From the IMG/VR virus record IMGVR_UViG_3300045743_000849, positions 1-45,516 of that record: 45,516 bases of DNA. One strand, written 5' to 3'. The position numbers and the translations under genes are program-made. Within the stretch, counting starts at the first letter, position 1. Every line of letters starts with the position of its first letter. Below are positions 23,326 through 32,570 of this stretch, in pieces. A model generated the notes under the pieces. That model ran no database searches. It saw nothing but the letters and a program-made list of their open reading frames with translations, and was not told the DNA's origin. The DNA is from a virus.

Positions 23326-25455
23326 ATGCCCCAAGCATCAACCCCTGTGGTCGAACACCGCAGCATGCCCCTGCAGACCCGTAGCGTGCCTGTCGTCTCC
23401 GTCAACGAGCAGGCCCGCACCTTTGAGTTCGTCTGGACGTCCGGCGCGCGCGTTAAGCGTTTCGACTGGAACACCTGGTCGTACTACCTCGAAGAGCTTT
23501 CGCTCGACCCTGCACACGTTCGTCTCGATCGCCTCAAAAGCGGCGCGCCGTTGCTCAACTCGCACCAGCAGTGGGATCTGTCCAGCGTGCTCGGTGTGCA
23601 TGAAGACGCCTGGCTGGATGGGGCTGAAGGCAGGGCCGTGGCTCGCTTCTCCGATCGCGACGATGAGGTCAACGCCTACTGGCGGGACGTCGTCAACAAG
23701 ATCATCCGCAACACCAGCGTCGGCTACATCGTCCACCGCTACATGAAGCTTGACCCCGAGGTCGAGGGCGGCCTGCCAATCTGGCAAGCGATCGACTGGG
23801 AGCCCTGCGAGAACTCGCTCGTTCCCATCGGCGCCGACCCGCTTGCCGGCGTGCGCACGCTCGGTGCGGGCGATCGCCCTGACACCGAGCAGCTGGGCCG
23901 TCAGGCCGCGCAGCTCGTCGGCGGTCGCAGCTTCCCCTGCGAGTTTGTCACCCGCGCGCTGCCCGCGCCAGGTGCATCCGAAGTTTCCCCCAACCCAGCA
24001 GCAGCCGCTGTTGTTCCACCCACTCCACAGGAGCGTTCCATGCCTCAAGCAAATCAAGACCCAGCGGCTACACCCGTCGCTGCCCCTGCCGCCACTCCGG
24101 TGTCGGCCCCCGCTGCTCGCAGCGAAGCCGACATCCTCGCCGGTGAACGCGAGCGTCAAAACCAGATTCGCGGCGCCGTCGCCGCATTCCGTCGCACTGC
24201 GCACGGCGATCTGGTGACAGATGCCGATGTGACCGGCATGCTCGAGCGCGGCCTCACGCTCGACCAAGCGCGCTCTGAGATGTTCGCCCGCCTGGAGACC
24301 GGCAGCAACAACACCGGCCCCACCCGCAGCGCGGCCGGCCTGCGTACCGAGCAAGACGAGCAAGAGCAGCGCCGCATCGACATGGGCGCGGCTGTTGCCC
24401 ACCGTGCCAATCCAAACGCCAACGCGCTGCCTGAAACCGCCCGCCGCTTCCGGGGCATGACGCTGTTCGAGCTGGCCCGCCGCAGCCTCGAACTGCAAGG
24501 CCAGAACACCGAAGGCCTGGGCCGCAATGAGATCGTCAGCCTCGCCATGGGCAACTCCGACGCCTACGGTTTCCGCTCCCTGCACGGCACCAGTGACTTC
24601 TCGATCGCGCTGGCCAGCACCGTCAACCGCACTTTGCGCCAAAGCTACCAAAGTGCCCCGCAGACCTTCAAGCAGTGGGCCCGCCGTGGCACGCTGAGCG
24701 ACTTCCGCGCCGCGACCCGCGTGGCTGTGGCCGGCAACTTGACGCTGGAGAAGGTCAACGAATTCGGCGAGTTCAAGCGCGGCAAGATGGTTGACTCGGG
24801 CGAAACCATCCAGCTCGGCACTTACGGCAAGGTGGTCGGCGTCACCCGCCAAGCGGTTATCAATGATGACCTCGACTTCCTCTCCCGCCTGCCGGCCATG
24901 TACGGCCGCGCAGCCGCTGACTTCGAGTCGGACATGGTCTATGCCATCTTGAAGAACAACGCCGCGATGAGCGACACCGTCGCGCTGTTCCACGCCACCC
25001 ACGGCAATCTGGGCACGGCCGGCGTCATCGGCGAGGTCACACTCAACGAAGCCCGCAAGGCGATGCGTCTGCAAAAAGACCCATCCGGCAACGGCGCGCC
25101 GCTCAACCTGGTGGCCAAGTACGTGATCGTCGGCGCTACTCGCGAGACCGAAGCGCAGAAGAACTTCCAGGCCGTCGTCATCGCCACGAAGAGCGCCGAC
25201 ACCAACGTCTTCAACAACGCGTATGAAGTCATCGTCGAGCCCCGCCTCGATGCCAGCAACCCGCTGGAATGGTTCATGGCCGCCGATCCGGCACAGATCG
25301 ACACCGTCGAGTACTCCTACCTCGACGGCGACGAAGGTCTCTACACCGAGCAGCGCATGGGCTTCGATGTCGACGGTATCGAAGTCAAGGCCCGCTTGGA
25401 CTTCGCAACCAAGGCGATTGACCATCGCGGCCTGTTCAAGAACCCTGGCGTCTAA
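23326..25455 (+). CDS. Prohead protease / major capsid protein fusion
   Basis: 709 residues. About 1-215 is an HK97/U35-type prohead protease (KRFDWNTWSYYLEELSLDPA, GAPLLNSHQQWDLSSVLGVH, NTSVGYIVHRYM, WEPCENSLVPIGADP). An Ala/Pro linker (235-275) leads into a Mu/HK97-type major capsid domain (after about 380: QSYQSAPQTFKQWARRGTL, FKRGKMVDSGETIQLGTYG, VTRQAVINDDLDFLSRLPAM). The start at 23326 has GGAG upstream. An internal ATG (24040, codon 239) with AGGAG 6-7 bases before it could give a free scaffold-capsid product. Fusions of this type are known in proteobacterial prophages. Confidence 0.92.
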   Translation: MPQASTPVVEHRSMPLQTRSVPVVSVNEQARTFEFVWTSGARVKRFDWNTWSYYLEELSLDPAHVRLDRLKSGAPLLNSHQQWDLSSVLGVHEDAWLDGAEGRAVARFSDRDDEVNAYWRDVVNKIIRNTSVGYIVHRYMKLDPEVEGGLPIWQAIDWEPCENSLVPIGADPLAGVRTLGAGDRPDTEQLGRQAAQLVGGRSFPCEFVTRALPAPGASEVSPNPAAAAVVPPTPQERSMPQANQDPAATPVAAPAATPVSAPAARSEADILAGERERQNQIRGAVAAFRRTAHGDLVTDADVTGMLERGLTLDQARSEMFARLETGSNNTGPTRSAAGLRTEQDEQEQRRIDMGAAVAHRANPNANALPETARRFRGMTLFELARRSLELQGQNTEGLGRNEIVSLAMGNSDAYGFRSLHGTSDFSIALASTVNRTLRQSYQSAPQTFKQWARRGTLSDFRAATRVAVAGNLTLEKVNEFGEFKRGKMVDSGETIQLGTYGKVVGVTRQAVINDDLDFLSRLPAMYGRAAADFESDMVYAILKNNAAMSDTVALFHATHGNLGTAGVIGEVTLNEARKAMRLQKDPSGNGAPLNLVAKYVIVGATRETEAQKNFQAVVIATKSADTNVFNNAYEVIVEPRLDASNPLEWFMAADPAQIDTVEYSYLDGDEGLYTEQRMGFDVDGIEVKARLDFATKAIDHRGLFKNPGV
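24031..24042 (+). promoter_or_regulatory. Internal ribosome-binding site and start in the capsid fusion
   Basis: GGAGCGTTCCATG-type spacing (AGGAG then ATG at 24040), in frame with the fusion at its linker. The first residues after it (MPQANQDPAA) resemble the true N-terminus (MPQASTPVVE), consistent with fusion of two genes that keep the second start. Confidence 0.6.
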
Positions 25456-25486
25456 ATAGACAGTTAGCAAAGCGCCATCGCAGCAA

Positions 25487-25517
25487 GGCCCGCCAGCACA
25501 AGCCTGGTGGGCCTGTT
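25487..25517 (+). terminator. Hairpin after capsid gene
   Basis: GGCCCGCCAG (25487-25496) pairs with CTGGTGGGCC (25504-25513, one G-T pair) and is followed by TGTTT. It may partly terminate or stabilise the mRNA so the capsid gene is expressed above downstream genes. Confidence 0.6.
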
Positions 25518-25560
25518 TGCATCCAGCTCCCAAACCATCCAATCGCAGGAACTCAACATC

Positions 25561-25896
25561 ATGAAAAACTTCGTGCAACCGGGCAGCGTCATCACGGCGA
25601 CCGCTCCCTACGCTCTGGCCTCCGGCGACGGCGCCTTGGTCGGCATCACGTTCGGCATCGCCAGCGGCGCCGCAGCCATCAGCACGCCTGTCGAGCTTCA
25701 GCTAGAAGGCGTGTACGACATCACCGCCCTGGGCACCGACGTGGTCGCTGCGCCAGCCATGGTCGCTGCCTACTGGGACAACACCAACAAGCGCATCACC
25801 ACCACGGTGGGCGCCAACACCAAGGTCGGCGTCATCATCTTGCCCAAGGCCAACGGCGACACCACCGCCCGAGTTCGCCTCAACGGCGCGTTCTAA
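25561..25896 (+). CDS. DUF2190 capsid-associated protein
   Basis: 111 residues. KNFVQPGSVITATAPYALAS, GALVGITFGIASG and VYDITALGTDVVAAPAMVA match DUF2190, a beta-rich decoration or capsid-stabilising family that follows the capsid gene. AGGAACTCAACATC precedes the ATG at 25561; the longer open frame to 25507 has no ribosome site. Confidence 0.85.
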   Translation: MKNFVQPGSVITATAPYALASGDGALVGITFGIASGAAAISTPVELQLEGVYDITALGTDVVAAPAMVAAYWDNTNKRITTTVGANTKVGVIILPKANGDTTARVRLNGAF

Positions 25897-25913
25897 CGTA
25901 TCGCTCCTGGACC

Positions 25914-26225
25914 GTGGCCATGCGCTTTCCTACCGAGGTTTTGTTCAAAGCCTTCAAGGGCAGCGGCATGCTCGAGGCGGCTGTTTACCAGCCTGCGTCT
26001 GGCTCGCCGGTGCCCTTTGATGTGCAGTGGGTTCGGCCCGAGCAGCTCCTGCTCGGTGACCAGGTGCAAAGCACCGAGTACGAGATTGAGTTCGAGACCG
26101 CCTCGGTGCCACGCATTGCAAAAGGGGTGCCCATCCAAGTGGGCGCCACCCTCTATCGGGCGCGTGCCCCAGCGCAGACCCAGGGCGACGGCTACTTCAG
26201 CCGCTGCGCACTCGAAAAACCCTGA
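25914..26225 (+). CDS. Head-tail joining/adaptor-like protein
   Basis: 103 residues, beta-rich (ALLLGDQVQSTEYEIEFETA region) with a small hydrophobic core. The position between capsid and tail terminator corresponds to lambda FII-like head-completion proteins; sequence similarity alone does not settle this. The start could be GTG 25914 or ATG 25920 (MRFPTEVLF). Confidence 0.55.
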   Translation: MAMRFPTEVLFKAFKGSGMLEAAVYQPASGSPVPFDVQWVRPEQLLLGDQVQSTEYEIEFETASVPRIAKGVPIQVGATLYRARAPAQTQGDGYFSRCALEKP

Positions 26226-26242
26226 CTGCCCCACAACAAGCC

Positions 26243-26689
26243 ATGGCCACCTTTCACACCCAATTGCTGCAAGCCGTTGCCGCCACCCTGCAGTCGCTCG
26301 CCAGCGTGCCCGCAGCACGCGTCTACGTCGAGCTGGAAAGCCCGCTTGAACGCGAAGACTGCCCCGCCATCAGCATCACCCCCGGTGACGCCCGTTCCGA
26401 GTCCTTCGGCAGCGACGGCACTTGGGACATTCTCAAAGTGCGCCTGCAGTTCACCCTTGGCGTCATCACACGGGGCGACCCGCAAACCGCGCTGGCCGAC
26501 CCCGTCATCGCCGAGGCCAACGCCGCGCTGATGGCCGACCCCTCGCTCGGCGGCCTGGCGCAGCGTTTGGCCTTCAGCGGCAGCCGGCCGCGCCGCGCCA
26601 ACGCGGACGGCACGGCCGGCAGCTATGACTTGATGTACGAGGTCACCGTCCTCGTCAATGAGCGCACGCTGCAAATCTGGTCGCAGTAA
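26243..26689 (+). CDS. Tail terminator (gpU-like) protein
   Basis: 148 residues. TQLLQAVAATLQSLASVPAA, AISITPGDARSE, LKVRLQFTLGVITRGD and PLIAEANAALM-like layout (actually PVIAEANAALMADPSLGG) match minor tail U / tail-terminator proteins, alternating helix and beta strands. It caps the tail tube and sets its length end. It precedes the tail tube gene as expected. Confidence 0.7.
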   Translation: MATFHTQLLQAVAATLQSLASVPAARVYVELESPLEREDCPAISITPGDARSESFGSDGTWDILKVRLQFTLGVITRGDPQTALADPVIAEANAALMADPSLGGLAQRLAFSGSRPRRANADGTAGSYDLMYEVTVLVNERTLQIWSQ

Positions 26690-26734
26690 CTCTTCATTCA
26701 CCCACACAACCCATCCACCCTAGGAGTCATCATC

Positions 26735-27493
26735 ATGGCCGGTCGCGGACAAATTGCCTTCCACAGCGGCGCGCTCTTCATCAAGAGCAGCACCGCCAAC
26801 TCCACCCCCATCCAAGTCGCTACGCTGCAAGAAACCAGCTTCGACTTCAAGGCTTCCAACAAAGAGCTCTTCGGAGAAAACTCCTTTGCCGAGGCCGTTG
26901 GCCGAGGCAACGTCAAGATCAGCGGCAAAGCCAAAACTGGCCGCTTCAACGGCCGGCTGATGAATGAGGTGTTTTTCAAGCAGCCCTCGGCCAACATCAT
27001 TGCGCAGGCCAAGCTGCTGGCCTTGGACGAGCTGGGTACCGTAGCGGCGGCAGCGGTCACCGTCACCAACGGCGCCAACTTCGTTGAAGACCTGGGCGTG
27101 CAGAACAACAGCACCGGCGAGGCCTACACCCGCGTCGCATCGGCACCCGCTGCCAAGCAATACAGCGTCAACGAAACCACCGGCGTCTATACCTACAACG
27201 CCACGGAAAACACCAGCGTGTTGCGCCACAGCTACCTTTACAAGAGCATGGCGGCCGGTGCCAGCACGCTGCAGATCAACAACCAGCTGGCCGGCGAAGC
27301 GCCTACCTTCCGGGCTATCTTTAGCCAAAAGTTCCAGGGCCAGACCATGACGTTGATCCTCAACGCATTGGTAGCTGAATCGCTTGGTTTCGGCTTCAAG
27401 GCCGAAGACTTCGCCATGCCCGACTTCAGCTTTGGCGCTCAGGCCGACTCGCTGGGCTCGGTGGGTGAGCTGAGCATGACGGCGTTCTCGTGA
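26735..27493 (+). CDS. Major tail tube protein
   Basis: 252 residues. GRGQIAFHSGALFIKSS, the repeated small residue pattern and FRAIFSQKFQGQTMTLILNA correspond to lambda gpV-like tail tube proteins. A mid region rich in Asn/Thr (VNETTGVYTYNATENTSVLR) may be an added loop or Ig-like turn. AGGAGTCATCATC precedes the ATG. It overlaps the next gene by four bases. Confidence 0.8.
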   Translation: MAGRGQIAFHSGALFIKSSTANSTPIQVATLQETSFDFKASNKELFGENSFAEAVGRGNVKISGKAKTGRFNGRLMNEVFFKQPSANIIAQAKLLALDELGTVAAAAVTVTNGANFVEDLGVQNNSTGEAYTRVASAPAAKQYSVNETTGVYTYNATENTSVLRHSYLYKSMAAGASTLQINNQLAGEAPTFRAIFSQKFQGQTMTLILNALVAESLGFGFKAEDFAMPDFSFGAQADSLGSVGELSMTAFS

Positions 27494-27843
27494 TGAGCAG
27501 CCCAGTCGCTACCCTCATCATTGCTGGCGTCAGCTGCCAGCTTTCGGCGCTGACCTTTGGCGCGCTTAAAAGCCAAGCCGCCAACATCAAGGGTCTGGCT
27601 CAAGGTGAGTTCACTCAGTCGGATCAGCTGTTCGACGCCATGACGGCCATCGTCCACGCCTCGGTGCTGCGCAAGCACCCCGAGGTGACGCTGGCCCAAG
27701 TCGAGGGCGAACTGGATTGGGAGCTGGCACAAGCGGCGGTGCGTGAAGTGCTGACGGCGTCGTTCCCGCAAGTGCCGGCGGGGGAGCCGGCGGCGGAGAG
27801 CCCATCTGGGAGTTCGACTGGGATGCCTGCATCCTCGATCTGA
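27490..27843 (+). CDS. Tail assembly chaperone G
   Basis: 117 residues, mostly helical (LALSQLTFGALKSQ region, LFDAMTAIVHASVLRKHPEV) with a Pro/Ala/Ser tail. It lies between tail tube and tape measure as lambda G. Codons 98-99 carry a GGGGG run (27780-27784) where a -1 slip would fuse to the T frame. It ends at 27843 in the zero frame. Confidence 0.8.
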   Translation: MMSSPVATLIIAGVSCQLSALTFGALKSQAANIKGLAQGEFTQSDQLFDAMTAIVHASVLRKHPEVTLAQVEGELDWELAQAAVREVLTASFPQVPAGEPAAESPSGSSTGMPASSI

Positions 27844-28085
27844 TTGCGTTCACAGGCTGGACCTGGGACGAAGTCGAACACCAAATGGATCTGCACCGCC
27901 ATGCCGCCTTTTTGCGGCACTGGCGGCGCTCTCCGCCGCTGCAGCACATGGTGCAGGCCTACCTTGAAATTGAACCTGCAGCTGACCCCGTTGGCAGCGC
28001 TGCGCCTTTGGCCCCTGAAGACGAGCAGGCCGCCATCAATGACTTCATCCGCAATTTTGCTGCCGCTGGCGGCAGCATCACCTGA
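27747..28085 (+). CDS. GT extension read by probable -1 frameshift
   Basis: The -1 frame opens after a TGA at 27744 and stays open to 28085. It gives PIWEFDWDACILDLIAFTGW, EVEHQMDLHRHAAFLRHWRR and PEDEQAAINDFIRNF, a real-looking globular sequence typical of T domains. There is no good start codon early in this frame, so expression would need frameshifting from G near the five-G run (27780-27784). Confidence 0.75.
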   Translation, partial: SADGVVPASAGGGAGGGEPIWEFDWDACILDLIAFTGWTWDEVEHQMDLHRHAAFLRHWRRSPPLQHMVQAYLEIEPAADPVGSAAPLAPEDEQAAINDFIRNFAAAGGSIT

Positions 28086-28094
28086 AAGCTTCCC

Positions 28095-30671
28095 ATGGCC
28101 GACCAAAAAGCCAAAGTAGAGATCATTGCCGACGCCTCCAAGGCCAGCCGCGAGTTTGATACTTTTGGCGCCAAGGTGACTGCCGTATCGGGCAGCATCA
28201 AGAGCACCATGGGTGGCATCCAGGGCGCTGCTCAATCGCTGCACGGGCAATTTATGGCTCTGAGCGCAGCGGTAGGTGCGGGCGCCTTCTTGGTCGGCGT
28301 GCGCCATCAAATCGACCTGATGGACGCTACTCGTAAGTCAGCGCAGGCGGCAGGCGTCTCGGCGCAGACCTTCAGTGAAATGGCCTATGCCGCCAAACTG
28401 GCAGACGTCGAATCTGATGTGCTTGCAAAAAGCATGGGCAAGCTGGCCAATCAGATCTACAAGGCTGCATCCGGCGACGCCGATATGAAGGCCTTGTTTG
28501 GTGACACCTTGAAGGTCAAGGTGCGCGAAGCCGGCGGGGCGATCCGCGAGACTGACAAAGTGCTGGAGGACATCGCCGGCCGCTTCGAGAGCATGGACGA
28601 TGGCGCCAAGAAGATCGCGCTGTCCATCGCAATATTTGGTGAAAAAATGGGGCCGCGGCTGATCCCGTTCTTGAACCAAGGCAAGGGCGGCATCATCGAA
28701 TTGCGCGAAGAGCTTAAGAAGCTCAAGGGCGAGCTGACCGACGACCAGGCTGCAGCCGCCGAGCAGTTCAACGACAACATGACGCGGGCCGGCGTCGCTG
28801 CAGAGCGCCTCAAGTTCCAGATCGCCAACGACGCCTTGCCGACGCTGGTGGAATACAGCAACTTCTTTGTCGAGGCGGCGAAGAATGTCGGCACGCTGGA
28901 GGCCGCCTGGCTGACCTTCGGCAAGGCCGTGGCCCGTATCACCGGGGCCGACGATCTGGGCCACGCCAAGAGCAGGTACGCCGACCTTGCGGCCGAAGCC
29001 ACGCGCTTGAAGCTGATCATGATCGGCGTGCAGAACACGCTGGATCGGGACCCCGGCAATGCCGGCGCCTTGCGCTACATGACGACGCTGACGGCCAAGG
29101 TGCGTGAGCTGCAGAAAGCTGCTCTTGAAGCAAGCGCGGAGATTGCACGCATTGCGTCAGGCGCAGGCGAGGCAGGGGGTGGGCGCGGCTTTGTGAACCC
29201 CACTGCGGTGGGTAAGCGTAAGGGCGACCAAACGGGAGACCTCGACGTTACCCCCAAGGTCGACAACCGCATGGCCGCCTGGGAGGTCGCGCTAGCCAAG
29301 CAAAAGCTGACCTTTGAGCGCATGCAGGCGGCACAGGGCACCTTCCACCAGTTTTCAAAAGAGGAGGAGGCGGCTTATTGGAAGGCCATCCTCACCACGC
29401 TCAGCGCCGCTGACAAAGAACGTTACGCCGTTGAGAAGAAGTATCTCGACCTGAGCCTCGAGCTGGGCAAGGCTCGCTTCGAGGGCCAGCAAGCCGAGCT
29501 GCTCACCCGCATTGATGCGGCTAAGGGTAACTACGCCGAGCAAGAGGGCTTGGCTCAGATCTACAGCGACCGCATGCGCGACCACTACGGGGCCGACAGC
29601 AAGGAGTTTCAGGCCTCGCTGAAGATGCGCCAGGGCCTCTACCGCGCGCATATGGACTCTCTGCGCGAGCAAGACAATATCCGCAGCGAGCAGAGCGCAG
29701 AAGACCAGCTTGAGCAAGTCGGCGCGATGATGCGTGCGGCACAGTTGGAGCGCGACCTTGGCCTCATCACCCAGATGCAACTTTTGGACGTGCGCCGCAA
29801 GGGCTTGGAGCTCAGCCGCGCCATTGAGCTGGAAGCCAAGCAGGCCGAGATCAAGGCGATGGAAGGCAACCCCTTTCACGACGCTGTAGCGCTGGAGAAG
29901 CTCGAAGCTGAGCTGGCTGGTATCCGCCGCAAATATCGGGGCCTGACGGATCAGAACGAAAGTGACAAAAAGGTAGAGAAGGCTTCGCCTTTGGAAAGCA
30001 TCCTGGGCGTGAGCGAGTCGGCCCTTGAGTCGGGGCTGACCAGCATGGTCACCCGCATGAAGATCACGCTCGGCGGCATCAAAGACGTGATGCGCTCGAT
30101 CGGCACGGTGATGCTTCAGGAGCTGGTCACAAAGCCTATCGCTGCCTGGATCGTGGGCCAAGCGCGGATGGTGGCGATGACCTGGCTGTTCGGCGAGCAA
30201 AAGGTCGCCGCCGAAGCCGCTGCGGCCGGGCAGACTGTCGCAATTCAGGGGGCATCGACTCTTGAGGTCATCGGCATGAAAGCCTACGAGGCCGCCGCCA
30301 GCGCTTACGCGGCGATCGCCGGCATTCCTTACGTTGGCCCGGTGCTCGCACCAGTGGCTGCAGGCGTCGCATTAGCGGGCGTGATGGCCTTCGCCAAGTC
30401 CATGTTCAGCGCCGAGCAGGGCTTCGACATTCCCGGCGGCATCAACCCGGTGGTGCAAACGCATGCTCGCGAAATGATCCTCCCCGCCAAGCATGCCGAC
30501 ACCATGCGCGCGCTAGGTGACATCGTCGCCAGCGGCGGGCAGATCGGCAGCGGTGGCGGCAGTGGCCAGGTCGTACTCAAGGCCACACCGCTCAAAGGCA
30601 ATTTTTTCATCGTTCACCGCGATGACATGGTCGCCGCCTTCAAATCCGCCAAGCGGGACTTCGCCCTATGA
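28095..30671 (+). CDS. Tail tape measure protein
   Basis: 858 residues. Lambda gpH-like: DQKAKVEIIADASKASREFD at the start, long helices with coiled-coil potential (LVDLEALQRAA-like heptads in 230-270 and 440-620), and a hydrophobic stretch near 730-780 (YAAIAGIPYVGPVLAPVAAG) that likely enters the host membrane. The C-terminal domain contains VVQTHAREMILPAKH. Its length sets tail length; by the usual 1.5 angstrom per residue rule this implies roughly a 130 nm tail, an estimate only. Confidence 0.92.
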   Translation: MADQKAKVEIIADASKASREFDTFGAKVTAVSGSIKSTMGGIQGAAQSLHGQFMALSAAVGAGAFLVGVRHQIDLMDATRKSAQAAGVSAQTFSEMAYAAKLADVESDVLAKSMGKLANQIYKAASGDADMKALFGDTLKVKVREAGGAIRETDKVLEDIAGRFESMDDGAKKIALSIAIFGEKMGPRLIPFLNQGKGGIIELREELKKLKGELTDDQAAAAEQFNDNMTRAGVAAERLKFQIANDALPTLVEYSNFFVEAAKNVGTLEAAWLTFGKAVARITGADDLGHAKSRYADLAAEATRLKLIMIGVQNTLDRDPGNAGALRYMTTLTAKVRELQKAALEASAEIARIASGAGEAGGGRGFVNPTAVGKRKGDQTGDLDVTPKVDNRMAAWEVALAKQKLTFERMQAAQGTFHQFSKEEEAAYWKAILTTLSAADKERYAVEKKYLDLSLELGKARFEGQQAELLTRIDAAKGNYAEQEGLAQIYSDRMRDHYGADSKEFQASLKMRQGLYRAHMDSLREQDNIRSEQSAEDQLEQVGAMMRAAQLERDLGLITQMQLLDVRRKGLELSRAIELEAKQAEIKAMEGNPFHDAVALEKLEAELAGIRRKYRGLTDQNESDKKVEKASPLESILGVSESALESGLTSMVTRMKITLGGIKDVMRSIGTVMLQELVTKPIAAWIVGQARMVAMTWLFGEQKVAAEAAAAGQTVAIQGASTLEVIGMKAYEAAASAYAAIAGIPYVGPVLAPVAAGVALAGVMAFAKSMFSAEQGFDIPGGINPVVQTHAREMILPAKHADTMRALGDIVASGGQIGSGGGSGQVVLKATPLKGNFFIVHRDDMVAAFKSAKRDFAL

Positions 30672-31267
30672 GCCAGCTCATCTTCCCCGCCAATTTGCCC
30701 GGCCGCACCTGGCCGCAATCCCGCACGGTGCTGGCCCCGCCCGTTGTCATCAAGACCACGCCTTCCCGGCGCGAGTTTCGGGCGCGCGACAGCACCGTGC
30801 CGCTCTACCTCTACAGCCTGCCGTTTTCGTTTCTGCGAATCGAAGCGGCCCGGCCTGACTGGCAGACGTTGATGGGCTTCTACAACCGGGTCGGCGGCAC
30901 GTTCGATGACTGGCTGTTTGATGACCGCGACGACAACACTGCGACCGCGCAGCTCTTTGGTGTTGGCGATGGTGTCACGGTGACATTTCAGCTAGCGCGC
31001 ACCTTGGGCGGGTTCCTGGAGCCCATCTATGGCCTCAACGGCGTGCCGGCTATCACCAAAGATGGCGTCGGCATCACGCCGCTCAATATCAGCCCGCTGG
31101 GGGCTGTGACCTTCGCCGCAGCCCCATCCGTTGGGGCGCTGCTCCGCTGGACCGGGGCATTTTATTGGCGCTGCCGCTTCACGAACGACTCGCTGGAATT
31201 CGCCAAAAGCTCAGCCAGCTTTTATGAGTGCAAGAAAGTTGAATTTATGACGGTGAAACCGCTATGA
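30668..31267 (+). CDS. DUF2460 tail protein
   Basis: 199 residues. SQLIFPANLPGRTWPQSRTV, FYNRVGGTFDDWLFDDRDDN and EPIYGLNG match DUF2460, a distal tail component in siphoviruses with NlpC/P60. It overlaps both neighbours by four bases. Confidence 0.85.
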   Translation: MSQLIFPANLPGRTWPQSRTVLAPPVVIKTTPSRREFRARDSTVPLYLYSLPFSFLRIEAARPDWQTLMGFYNRVGGTFDDWLFDDRDDNTATAQLFGVGDGVTVTFQLARTLGGFLEPIYGLNGVPAITKDGVGITPLNISPLGAVTFAAAPSVGALLRWTGAFYWRCRFTNDSLEFAKSSASFYECKKVEFMTVKPL

Positions 31268-32148
31268 GAACGGCCCTGTGGGAAACCAGCGTCGGTGCTT
31301 TGGCTGCGCTACTCAACAGCGGTGCGCCGTTGAGCAAATGCGACCTCTACACCGTCACCTTAAGCAACGGCACGGTGCTGCGCTGGACTAACTCAGAGTC
31401 AGCCTTCCGGGCTAATTCGCAAGTCTGGGCTCTCGGCCCCGGCATCGAGCGCAGCCGTTGCAAATGGACCACCGGTATCGAGGTCGACACGCTCACGATA
31501 AAGCTGGTCACAGATACCGCGCGACCCAATCTCATCGCCGGCATGCCGCTGATAGCGTTTATCCGCGCAGGCGGCTTTGCTGGCGCCACGGTACAGCTCG
31601 ATCGCTGCTTTTGGGGCGCGGGTGACGCCGGCCCTGTTGGCGCGTTGCTTTGGTTTGTCGGCCGCGTGGCCGATGTGCCCGAGATTGATCGTCGCAGCTG
31701 TACGCTCAGCATCAAGAGCGAGTTAAGTCGGCTCAATGTGGCGGTGCCGCGTGATGTATTTTCGGCACAGTGCGGCCGTACGGTGTACGACAGCGAGTGC
31801 GGCGTCAGCCGGGCTGCGTTCACATCCACTGGCGCGGCCACCTCGGTCAGTAGCCTGGGTCGCACCCAGTTCAGCACCGGCCTAGCTCAAGCTGCGGGCT
31901 TCTTCGACCTTGGTACAGTGACTTTCATTAGCGGGGCTAACGTAGGGATCAAACGCACTGTCAAGAGCCATGCGGCGGGCGGCACGCTGACTGTGCTATC
32001 GCCACTACCTGCTGCCGTGGCTTCGGGTGATTCTTTCAGTATCGTGCCTGGCTGCGATGGCCTGCAGGCCACTTGCACCGTCAAGTTCAATAATCTGGCG
32101 CGCTTCCGAGGTCAGCCCTACATTCCCCAAGCCGAGACCGTGGCATGA
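31264..32148 (+). CDS. DUF2163 / BR0599-family tail protein
   Basis: 294 residues. GAPLSKCDLYTVTLSNGTVL, IEVDTLTIKLV and CGRTVYDSECGVSRAAF fit the BR0599/DUF2163 family, found between DUF2460 and NlpC/P60 in many beta-proteobacterial prophages. Cysteine residues at about 171-179 and 264-272 may pair. Predicted to form part of the baseplate or tail hub. Confidence 0.85.
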   Translation: MRTALWETSVGALAALLNSGAPLSKCDLYTVTLSNGTVLRWTNSESAFRANSQVWALGPGIERSRCKWTTGIEVDTLTIKLVTDTARPNLIAGMPLIAFIRAGGFAGATVQLDRCFWGAGDAGPVGALLWFVGRVADVPEIDRRSCTLSIKSELSRLNVAVPRDVFSAQCGRTVYDSECGVSRAAFTSTGAATSVSSLGRTQFSTGLAQAAGFFDLGTVTFISGANVGIKRTVKSHAAGGTLTVLSPLPAAVASGDSFSIVPGCDGLQATCTVKFNNLARFRGQPYIPQAETVA

Positions 32149-32570
32149 GCCCGACCGTGCGCGAGCAAATCGCCACCGAGGCGTTGACCTGGCTGGGTAC
32201 GCCGTACCACCACCATGGCCGAATTAGGGGCGTGGGCGTGGACTGCGCACAGATCCTGCTGTCCATCTACGTTGATGCGCTGGGCTTGGCCCCGCCGCTC
32301 GATGTCGGGCAGTACAGCCCGCAATGGCATCTGCACCGCAGTGATGAGGTCTATCTAGCCTGGCTCGCCCAAGCCGGCGCGCGTGAGGTGCAGGAACCAG
32401 AGCTTGGTGATATCGCCATGTTCAAGTTCGGCCGCACCTTCAGCCATTCGGCTATCTGCGTGGGCAATGAGTTATGGCTGCATGCCTACGTGCGACTCGG
32501 CGTAGTTTCCAGCCGTTTGACCGAGGCCCCGCTTGAGGGTCGTGAAGTTCAATTCTGGAGTCTCTTGTAA
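32145..32570 (+). CDS. NlpC/P60-type tail peptidase (gpK-like)
   Basis: 141 residues. GVDCAQILLSIY carries catalytic C34, FSHSAICVG the catalytic H101 and WLHAYV a possible third histidine. These tail-associated peptidases cut peptidoglycan during DNA entry. It overlaps the preceding gene (ATGA) and ends at the J start. Confidence 0.85.
   Translation: MSPTVREQIATEALTWLGTPYHHHGRIRGVGVDCAQILLSIYVDALGLAPPLDVGQYSPQWHLHRSDEVYLAWLAQAGAREVQEPELGDIAMFKFGRTFSHSAICVGNELWLHAYVRLGVVSSRLTEAPLEGREVQFWSLL

Noticed and set aside
23338-25578. 746-residue open frame antisense to the protease/capsid fusion
   Set aside because: A shadow of a high-GC gene: long antisense frames arise from GC-biased third positions, and the plus frame is a clear homolog of known proteins.
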